64,000 bases of DNA from IMG/VR virus record IMGVR_UViG_3300027851_001140, positions 1 through 64,000 of that record; one strand, 5' to 3'. Below are positions 43,109 to 49,560 of the stretch, piece after piece. The translations under genes and the position numbers were made by a program. Origin of the DNA: a virus. Within the stretch, counting starts at the first letter, position 1. Each line of letters starts with the position of its first letter. The notes below the pieces were generated by a model, which was not told the origin of the DNA, did not search any database, and worked only from the letters and a program-made list of their open reading frames with translations.

Positions 43109-44383
43109 TCAGGCCAAAGTAACCTCTGTCGCAATATCCTCGTCAGAAGACTTTTTTCTCTTCTTCTTCTCTGGCGGAGCACTAACTACAGGGGCAGACC
43201 CCAAAACTGCTTCAAGCTCGTTCTCTTCGTCGTACGCAGCTTCCTCGTCAAATTCATAAATGTTGTCCCAGTCATTGGCCTTAAAGTATAGAGAATAAGC
43301 CAGATCAGATTCTAACTGAGATCGGCACGCACGTCTAAACTCGTTAGAGCACAGAACCGTGTATAGGTCATCAGTGTAGAATGCCTGATTATTCCAGCTG
43401 TAGTCTTCCTCTACCTGAAGACAGATCATCTTCTTGTTTCCAGATTTTTGTATTTGCCCAGTCAACTCTAGGTACCCAAGACCATCACGACCCCGCTCAA
43501 ATCCCCTACCGAAAGCCACTGCCAACATCTCCTTACACTCAAGGAAAGGAGGAAATTGCTTGTTTTTCTTTGTAGAAATGTTGATAAAACGCATGGATCG
43601 ATTTCGCTCCACAAACGCCTTTTGTACTGCAGAGGCTCTAAAATTAAGGTCAGGATAAAAACGCCATGCTTGTCCTCCTGGCTCATACTCCGGTGACCCA
43701 AACATCTGACCAGGATTCAGTCGTATCTGATTTGTAGCAAATAAAGATACGTTCTTCCTTCCTAGCTTGGATTTTATAAGAGGCAAATACATAGAGTGGA
43801 CCGAAGCAGCGGCAGCCATTCTTACGTTTTCATCGTCCTCCTCGATAGACTCTGGAAGCATAGATGCAACGGAATCTATTACCACCAATCCCTGAGGCTT
43901 GGGTCGTCCACCGTCTTCTGCTGGAGAGTAGTCGGGAAAAGAACGAAGAAGACGAGCAATCGTACGGTATGTCTGCTCTGCAGTAGAGGGCTGATAATAA
44001 TGAAAGTAGGGGTTCTTACTTCCATCAGACAGCCTCATTCTAACCCCCAAAGCGTGGAAGTATTTAGCGTCAGATGCAACCTCATGGTCAAAAAAGAAAA
44101 CAGGCACCTGTGTTCGAGTGGCATTGGCAATAAGATGCCCAGCCATAGTGGACTTACCGCTGCCCTCCGGGCCAAACACCTTAGAAACTTTTCCAGGAGG
44201 AAGTCCCCCTCCTGTAAGAAGGTCTAGAATAAGAGAGCCGAAACTAATAGCTCCCTGGACGTAAGACCCTCTATCGAGGAGAACAGGAGGATTGTCTAGG
44301 TCCTTTCCTATGCTCTCTGCTCTTTCTGCCAGATCTGAAATAGAAGTAAAGTAATTCTTTTCTACGGGTTTTTTCTTTGCCAT
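43109..44383 (-). CDS. RecA/UvsX-like recombinase
   Basis: The ATG at 44383 (MAKKKPVEK) is preferred because AGGAA stands about 7 bases before it; an upstream ATG would add 10 residues. The 424-residue product has Walker A GPEGSGKST (residues 71-79), a Walker B-like strand (GLVVIDSVASM) and a DNA-loop-like section with ATNQIRLNPGQMFGSPEYEPGG, which matches the RecA pattern NQIRxxxGxMFGxPExxxGG. The C-terminus is acidic and then basic (PPEKKKRKKSSDED). Strand exchange at replication forks is the family role. It is near the SbcD-like nuclease and topoisomerase. Family call is strong. Confidence 0.9.
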   Translation of the reverse strand: MAKKKPVEKNYFTSISDLAERAESIGKDLDNPPVLLDRGSYVQGAISFGSLILDLLTGGGLPPGKVSKVFGPEGSGKSTMAGHLIANATRTQVPVFFFDHEVASDAKYFHALGVRMRLSDGSKNPYFHYYQPSTAEQTYRTIARLLRSFPDYSPAEDGGRPKPQGLVVIDSVASMLPESIEEDDENVRMAAAASVHSMYLPLIKSKLGRKNVSLFATNQIRLNPGQMFGSPEYEPGGQAWRFYPDLNFRASAVQKAFVERNRSMRFINISTKKNKQFPPFLECKEMLAVAFGRGFERGRDGLGYLELTGQIQKSGNKKMICLQVEEDYSWNNQAFYTDDLYTVLCSNEFRRACRSQLESDLAYSLYFKANDWDNIYEFDEEAAYDEENELEAVLGSAPVVSAPPEKKKRKKSSDEDIATEVTLA

Positions 44384-44434
44384 GATATTCCTGTTAGTGT
44401 GTATAGTTATCAACGGGCCGACGAAATGAGGAGC

Positions 44435-46174
44435 CTACTGGCTGGCCAAACTGGTAGGCTGTTCCTGAACAATGCGTCCTTTTTCGTCGAAGCGAACATA
44501 ACAAGTCCACCCCGAATTATCCTCTGCGTAGGGCTTTCCTTTTGACGAGAGGATAACCTTCATTTTAGACCCCGAAGGAGACAAAAAAGAAGGGCGAAGA
44601 TTTTTCACACGAGAAGAGGAGAGTAGAGTGTCAGACCACTCCCAGTACTCCGATACAAATTCGTTAATAGGTCTTCCCTCAGCCACCCGACCAACGTCTT
44701 CTTCTACTTGAGCGGCCATGTCGGGGTCCAATAAGTCTGGAAGGGCTCTGCGAACAGCAGTCAGCACAACTTCTCCTTTGGGAGTGAGAGTGGCAACGCC
44801 TCCGCCTCCAAATTCCACGTAAGAATTATTGCTCATCCAGTTTAGAGCCTTGGTATAAGTGTGAGGAAACCCAAAAAAATGATTTGTCATCCATTCGATG
44901 ATGGAGTTGTAATGCATTCTGACGGGAGACCTAGAAGTAACTTCCACTACGGAAACATCTGCCAGCACTGAGTCCGACTCTATTGGAGAATGACTAGGCT
45001 CAAATATTCTGCCACTAAGCTGGTGCCACCCCGGTGTATGAACCGAAGTACCCTGTATCGACCCCATAAGGTCGGAAGAGTTGTAGAAGGAAGCAGAGTG
45101 ACACTCTATCAAAGAATTAGTACCTTGAGACCCTGCAGTCCTAAACCATATGGCAGAGTACACATCCCTTTCCTTAGACCTTAAGTCTGTTTTGGAAGGC
45201 TCAAAGTAAAAGTCGGTAGGATATATACCAAAGGAATTTCCAACAAAAGAGGGCGAAGCGGAAAGATGGGCACCCATCATCCTTTCGGAGATGAAGTCCC
45301 TGACTCTATTGGCTGCTGCCAATGGCATTTCATTTCCGCTTACCATTGGATAAGACGTAAGCCCTCTAGAATATAGAGAAGTACAGATTTCTATACAGGA
45401 TCTTGCGTCTATGCCGTAACGAGAAAAGCAAAACGAAAGAAGAGAAGAAAGAGAAAATAACCCAGGTACAACACTGGCCTTCTTATTGGAGGAGTATACG
45501 ACAGAAGATGATTTTAACTTTTGTGCAAAATCTTCTGCTTCGTTTTCTGAGGCAAAGACCCACGATGAATAAGATCCATCACTGAGTAACGCTCTAACCT
45601 CATAGGCTTTGTCGGGACGAAATTTTCTTATACTACGTTCTCTTCGTGCGACAGCCGATAACACTGGAATAAAATAGCTGAGTTCGACATCTCTACCCAG
45701 GATAGAGGATATACGAGGAGACAGCACAAATCTAGCTATCCTATCTACAACTTCTCTAGCCAGGAAGGAGTTAGAGAGGTTGGTATCTATGCAGTCGCCA
45801 GAACTTTCTAGAGAAGCGGATAAATTTGTCAAATCAAGTGACGAAGGTCGTATTCTTCTGAAGGTTTTTCCAGAATTAGAGGCAGTGTGCTGTAGATGTT
45901 GGGATAGCAGTTCTCCTTCTGGAGAAAAGTCAAAAAAAGAAACAACCTCTGAGGAGGTTTCTACAGCCTTCTTTAGGAGAGAGAAGGTATATGGATTAGT
46001 AATCTTCCAAGACGGAGAGAAGTCTTTCCTTCCAAACCCTATGCTAGACTTGGGAAGGTCCATGTAGTGGCCATTTGTGCTTACCACATGTACGTCATTA
46101 TTTAATGACATCTTCCTAAGACTGTTTAGGAGGGCGGACCTCTTTCCTTCTGTCTCTACCACAAGAAGTATCAT
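44435..46174 (-). CDS. Divergent type IA topoisomerase homologue
   Basis: A 579-residue protein; the start at 46174 overlaps the preceding TGA, and an ATG one codon earlier (46177) is equally possible. Numbering here uses that earlier start. VVETEGK (E8) and FDFSPEGEL (residues 82-90) fit the Toprim site, but the usual DPDREGE has become D-F-S-P-E-G-E, so one metal-binding Asp and an Arg are changed. LAREVVDRIARFVLSP and GRDVELSYFIPVLSAVARRE fit the next blocks. LYSRGLTSYPMVSG carries a Tyr (Y276) where the catalytic Tyr stands, but the conserved Arg two residues on is Met. FGFPHTYTKALNWMSNNSYV fits the later GRPSTYA block. A DNA strand-passage enzyme or a non-catalytic relative. Confidence 0.75.
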   Translation of the reverse strand: MILLVVETEGKRSALLNSLRKMSLNNDVHVVSTNGHYMDLPKSSIGFGRKDFSPSWKITNPYTFSLLKKAVETSSEVVSFFDFSPEGELLSQHLQHTASNSGKTFRRIRPSSLDLTNLSASLESSGDCIDTNLSNSFLAREVVDRIARFVLSPRISSILGRDVELSYFIPVLSAVARRERSIRKFRPDKAYEVRALLSDGSYSSWVFASENEAEDFAQKLKSSSVVYSSNKKASVVPGLFSLSSLLSFCFSRYGIDARSCIEICTSLYSRGLTSYPMVSGNEMPLAAANRVRDFISERMMGAHLSASPSFVGNSFGIYPTDFYFEPSKTDLRSKERDVYSAIWFRTAGSQGTNSLIECHSASFYNSSDLMGSIQGTSVHTPGWHQLSGRIFEPSHSPIESDSVLADVSVVEVTSRSPVRMHYNSIIEWMTNHFFGFPHTYTKALNWMSNNSYVEFGGGGVATLTPKGEVVLTAVRRALPDLLDPDMAAQVEEDVGRVAEGRPINEFVSEYWEWSDTLLSSSRVKNLRPSFLSPSGSKMKVILSSKGKPYAEDNSGWTCYVRFDEKGRIVQEQPTSLASQ

Positions 46175-46476
46175 CACATATTCCTAATGCACTCATACAG
46201 AGAGGATTCGTCAAAAACTCCTGTAATACTGCAGGATAGCTTTCCTCTCACGAAGAATCTTAGTTGAGGAACTCTCACACAAGAAAACTCTTCTAGTGAA
46301 GGGTCTGACTTAACATGAACGTAAAATACGGAACACCCGCTGGAATATAGTCTGTTCTCGTTTGAACTAACGATAGACATGGCACGAGAGGACAGAACAG
46401 AATCCTTTGTGTACAAAAGGACACATACGAGTTTACCTGACCTTATGGCGTGTAACGCGTCTTCTTCTTGATTCAT
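46174..46476 (-). CDS. Thioredoxin-like fold protein without CxxC
   Basis: The ATG at 46476 (MNQEEDAL) is chosen. An in-frame GTG at 46497 with AGGGG ahead is also possible but lies inside the terminator hairpin. The 100-residue product has a beta-alpha-beta order with GKLVCVLLYTKDSVLSSRA, FYVHVKSDPS and RVPQLRFFVRGKL, the last matching the cis-Pro region of thioredoxins. The position of the CxxC active site is occupied by K-D-S-V, so it should not reduce disulphides. It overlaps the topoisomerase gene by one base or four, depending on that gene's start. It may be a binding subunit, as in other phages where a thioredoxin supports a DNA enzyme. Fold call by pattern. Confidence 0.5.
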   Translation of the reverse strand: MNQEEDALHAIRSGKLVCVLLYTKDSVLSSRAMSIVSSNENRLYSSGCSVFYVHVKSDPSLEEFSCVRVPQLRFFVRGKLSCSITGVFDESSLYECIRNM

Positions 46477-46514
46477 AAAATATAGGGGCTCTTGCACAAG
46501 AGCCCCTATATTTT
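46477..46514 (-). terminator. Strong inverted-repeat terminator
   Basis: AAAATATAGGGGCTCTTG (46477-46494), CA, then its exact reverse complement at 46497-46514: an 18-bp perfect inverted repeat, with T-rich ends on either strand. On the minus strand the hairpin follows the stop of the gp32-like gene (46523) and precedes the thioredoxin-like gene. Symmetry lets it end transcription in both directions. Confidence 0.85.
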
Positions 46515-46522
46515 ACAATATG

Positions 46523-47575
46523 TCAAACGTCAAATTCGTCGTCGAATTCTTCGTCATCATCTTCGTCTACAGGAGGCTTCTTTGGCTTAGCCTTCTTAGG
46601 CGGAGGTGAGTCCTCGTCGTCATCTTCGTCGTCATCCTCAACAGGAGGCTTCTTTGGCTTAGCCTTCTTTGGTGGTACAGACTCAAATTCGTCGTCATCG
46701 TCGTCTACAGGAGGCTTCTTTGGCTTAGCCTTCTTAGGCGGAGGTGAGTCTTCTTCCTCGTCGTCGTCATCCTCTACAGGAGGCTTCTTTGGCTTAGCCT
46801 TCTTAGGCTCCTCGAATTCGTCGTCGTCATCGTCGTAAGACTTCTTGGACTTTCGGGAAGAAGAGGGAGCCTCGAAATCATCGTCGTCGTCATCTTCAGA
46901 CTTCTTCGATTTCTTCGACTTTGAAGGAACTTTTTCGTCCGAATCAAAATACCCGTGACGTGTGAGATCTGCACGTATCTTATGCACGTCAGGTTCGGCC
47001 CAAAGCTCGTCAAAAGCAATCAACTCAAGAGAGGTTTCTTCCTCGGATAGAGGGGATCTGTCACCCTTTTGAACCTGCCACTCAATGCCCCCTCTTTTTT
47101 TGGTGCGCTGCTTCTGCATAAAGACATCACAACCAAATCTAGGATGAGCAATGGACCTCGCTTCCCCCTTTACTGAGTTAAGCTTCTTTAGGTCTAAAAG
47201 CTGCCTAAGAACGGTGGGAGGAATATCTAAGGCCCGTATAGGATCGCTGTCTCCCTTCCCCTGAGAGAGACGATCTATGACGTTAATCAGATATTTGATG
47301 GAGGGACGAAGTCCAGCCTCGCAAGCAGGACATCCTCCTTGCTTTGAGGGAGCCTCTTTGTCTGGATCCCAATTTGCACAATCAACAGGATAGCGTTTTA
47401 CTTGCCCTTCTTTGTTAGTAAACTCAATCCAGTGTTGAGCATAACTATAGACGCCTCCTACAATCCTAAACTGATACCATTCATCGAGTTTAGGGAGGTC
47501 AGCTAGGGGGATATCTTCTTTCCAGTTTTTGTCACGGGTACGGGGATTAGTTTCGTCGAAATCTTTAAGTGCCAC
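46523..47575 (-). CDS. gp32-like single-stranded DNA-binding protein with repeat tail
   Basis: A 350-residue protein. Residues 30-110 resemble the gp32-type core: WYQFRIVGGVYSYAQHWIEF, then a His, Cys, Cys-x2-Cys set in HWIEF ... YPVDCANW ... GGCPACEAG. T4 gp32 binds zinc with one His and three Cys in a similar order. Residues 130-210 complete the core. From about 215 the tail is a mix of Lys-Ser and Asp/Glu clusters, including four copies of KKAKPKKPPV each followed by an acidic run. In T4 the acidic C-terminus recruits other replication proteins; the alternating basic blocks here are unusual. It probably coats single-stranded DNA in replication and repair. Confidence 0.65.
   Translation of the reverse strand: MALKDFDETNPRTRDKNWKEDIPLADLPKLDEWYQFRIVGGVYSYAQHWIEFTNKEGQVKRYPVDCANWDPDKEAPSKQGGCPACEAGLRPSIKYLINVIDRLSQGKGDSDPIRALDIPPTVLRQLLDLKKLNSVKGEARSIAHPRFGCDVFMQKQRTKKRGGIEWQVQKGDRSPLSEEETSLELIAFDELWAEPDVHKIRADLTRHGYFDSDEKVPSKSKKSKKSEDDDDDDFEAPSSSRKSKKSYDDDDDEFEEPKKAKPKKPPVEDDDDEEEDSPPPKKAKPKKPPVDDDDDEFESVPPKKAKPKKPPVEDDDEDDDEDSPPPKKAKPKKPPVDEDDDEEFDDEFDV
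46569..46810 (-). repeat. Four tandem repeats coding KKAKPKKPPV plus acidic run
   Basis: Four copies of a Lys/Pro-rich block near 46569, 46640, 46707 and 46776, about 69 bases apart, separated by Asp/Glu codons. The copies share long identical DNA stretches (AGGAGGCTTCTTTGGCTTAG in plus-strand view), so recent expansion or gene conversion is likely. The repeats lie in the tail of the gp32-like gene. Confidence 0.85.
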
Positions 47576-47610
47576 GGAGTATACCTTTTACGTAAGGGGG
47601 TGAAACGATT

Positions 47611-48957
47611 TTACGGATTGACAGAGATCTGTCTAAGTCTTTCTTCTTCAACCTTGTCCGGAGGAATAGGTTGAACCACATATTCAGTTAAACCATAAGC
47701 TAAGCAAACTAAGTTTCTAAGGTCGAACGATAGGTTATCAAGAAGACATTTTACAGAATCTGAAGCGGTGTAGTCGGCGGGATCTTCTGATTCGTCTTCT
47801 AACGGAGACACGCTCATAACGGTTGAGTTACCCTCCCAACGAAGTGGGTAGTCAAGAGACTTTACCTGAGAGGTTCGGACGGTCGAATAGACTGACTCCA
47901 CGTGAGATTTTGAATACCCAGATAGATCCGAAAGCTGAGAATCTGTCAGAGGTCCCAGTCGCGATTCCTGCCTATGTCGTATAGCCTCTAGTTTAGCATA
48001 ATGCTGCCAAGTGTTTGAGGATACTCGTATAAGATTTGAGTCTTCCTTTAGGTAGTAAAGCATGGACTGCCGTATCCACCATTTTGCGTGTCCAACAAAA
48101 CGCGCGTTAGATACATTATCATAGGAGGATATGGCGCGTAGAAGACCAAAACTTCCGTTCTGGAAGTTGTCTAAGGCGGAGTCTTCGCTCACTGCCTGTC
48201 CTTTGGCTTGCTTGAGTATCACTCGACTATAGGCGTTGAATATTCTCTCATAAATGGAAGATAAAGCCTCTAGTCTAAGGGCTATGTAGCGAATCACTCC
48301 AAAGGCCGACCTTGCATTAAGTCCACACTCGTTCTCTATTCTGTAGCACACAAGCTCTGGTTCAGAAGGGTCTTCCCCAAGAAGACGAAGGTGCGTACTC
48401 AAGTAAGCGTTATATTCGTATTCGTGTGTCTTGCGATGCCATTCTTTGATAAACTGCTCAAATACCATCCTAGTTAGAGGAAGAGAGAAAACTATATCTA
48501 TCTGAGATTTCTTGTCTCCACGAACCAAAGATGCCTGAAGATCCATGCAAGAACACAAGAAATCAGCCTCTCTTTTGTCAGAATCTGCTGGAACGTCTTT
48601 TAGTACCCCTGAGACGAATTCAACAGGACGCCTGTATATTGCTTTATTTCGGTCCAGGTTTGCAGCCACCTCTGCTGCCAGGTTAATGATGCAAGACTGT
48701 ATGTAACTATTTTCTTGGACCAGAAGGCGAACAGAATCGTTAACTAGAAGAGAAGCTCTACTGAACAGGGGAAACAACTCTTCTTGGGTCAGGGTGGCAG
48801 AAGAATTTATGGTCTCTATAAGAGAACGAGCAGTAATCAGGTCAGTCGACGCAGGCGATCGTTTATAGACACCCTGGGAGATTGTTGTCTCAAGCGATCC
48901 ATCTCCGTCGAATTCATCGAGAGGAGAGACTCGCACAGTGTAAGAAGATGTGGACAT
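47611..48957 (-). CDS. Sigma-70-family factor lacking region 4.2
   Basis: A 448-residue protein. Region 2 is clear at about residues 238-318: NAYSRVILKQAKG, then LDNFQNGSFGLLRAISSYD, then ARFVGHAKWWIRQSMLYYLKEDSNLIRVSS, matching the core-binding and -10 recognition helices of sigma-70. Region 3 follows near 335-372 (LTDSQLSDLSGYSKSHVESVYS ... SLDYPL). Region 4.1 (residues 400-425, LLDNLSFDLRNLVCLAYGL) is present, but the protein ends before the helix-turn-helix that reads the -35 box. The N-terminal 235 residues are long and partly unknown. It probably redirects host RNA polymerase to late genes, like T4 gp55. Its first 121 bases overlap the SWIM gene. Confidence 0.8.
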   Translation of the reverse strand: MSTSSYTVRVSPLDEFDGDGSLETTISQGVYKRSPASTDLITARSLIETINSSATLTQEELFPLFSRASLLVNDSVRLLVQENSYIQSCIINLAAEVAANLDRNKAIYRRPVEFVSGVLKDVPADSDKREADFLCSCMDLQASLVRGDKKSQIDIVFSLPLTRMVFEQFIKEWHRKTHEYEYNAYLSTHLRLLGEDPSEPELVCYRIENECGLNARSAFGVIRYIALRLEALSSIYERIFNAYSRVILKQAKGQAVSEDSALDNFQNGSFGLLRAISSYDNVSNARFVGHAKWWIRQSMLYYLKEDSNLIRVSSNTWQHYAKLEAIRHRQESRLGPLTDSQLSDLSGYSKSHVESVYSTVRTSQVKSLDYPLRWEGNSTVMSVSPLEDESEDPADYTASDSVKCLLDNLSFDLRNLVCLAYGLTEYVVQPIPPDKVEEERLRQISVNP

Positions 48958-49298
48958 AAGCCGGGCCTTTGTAATCCTCTATATTTATCAGGAATTTCGT
49001 CACGATCTACCCTAAGATCGGTAGACCCTGCTATAAACAAGGAAACAGCAAGACGAATTCTAAAGTAAGGACAAGAACAAGATACCTTGGCCGAGGCTCC
49101 AGGATCCACTTCTGTTCCGTACACTCTAACTATGGATTTTCTTGGCTCCTTACCACCGGTCACAATGGAAGAAAACTGAAGATGTACACCTAAGGTGTCT
49201 TCGCCTGAAGTGGATTTAAGTGAGTCCAAAGTATAGGAAGTTCTGAACCTTCTCCTGTCCTGTTGAGTGAGTACTAGAAGTTGGCTAAGAGTCAACAT
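48837..49298 (-). CDS. SWIM-type zinc protein overlapping sigma gene
   Basis: A 153-residue protein. KVSCSCPYFRI (C74, C76) and GLCPHLLTL (C115, H117) make the SWIM CxC ... CxH zinc set with a 38-residue insert. It is a distant relative of the protein at 1077-1856 and of SWIM proteins that I recall from other large phages. The C-terminal 40 residues, including the second zinc pair, are coded in the 121 bases shared with the sigma gene in a different frame. It overlaps the upstream 81-residue gene by one base. Its role is unknown; the tie to the sigma factor suggests control of transcription. Confidence 0.65.
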   Translation of the reverse strand: MLTLSQLLVLTQQDRRRFRTSYTLDSLKSTSGEDTLGVHLQFSSIVTGGKEPRKSIVRVYGTEVDPGASAKVSCSCPYFRIRLAVSLFIAGSTDLRVDRDEIPDKYRGLQRPGLCPHLLTLCESLLSMNSTEMDRLRQQSPRVSINDRLRRLT

Positions 49299-49543
49299 TA
49301 CAGAGAGAATACCTTGCTTAATGTGTGTAGTATGGCTTCCAACTTTCTCAAGGAAAACCTATTGGATTGAGTGCTCAAGATGTAGGACAATTTATTAGCA
49401 TCTGTGCTTTGTATTATGAAAGCAAGAACCTCAGATAAAACAACTATGTCGTCTTCTGGAGAAAGACCAGATTGACGCAAGTGTTCCCTTACATCCTCAA
49501 CATGCTTTCTAATACTAAGATGTTTGGATGAGGGAACACTCAT
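49298..49543 (-). CDS. Small helical protein, function unknown
   Basis: An 81-residue helical protein (VREHLRQSGLSPEDDIVVLSEVLAF). The ATG at 49543 follows the ribonucleotide reductase stop by 17 bases; no clear ribosome binding site is visible. It overlaps the SWIM gene by one base. No family recognised. Confidence 0.55.
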   Translation of the reverse strand: MSVPSSKHLSIRKHVEDVREHLRQSGLSPEDDIVVLSEVLAFIIQSTDANKLSYILSTQSNRFSLRKLEAILHTLSKVFSL

Positions 49544-49560
49544 AGGTCAATTTTACAATA

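Noticed and set aside
46569-46810. Regular repeats that might suggest a CRISPR array
   Set aside because: The repeats are in frame within the gp32-like gene, code Lys/Pro blocks and have no unique spacers of constant size.
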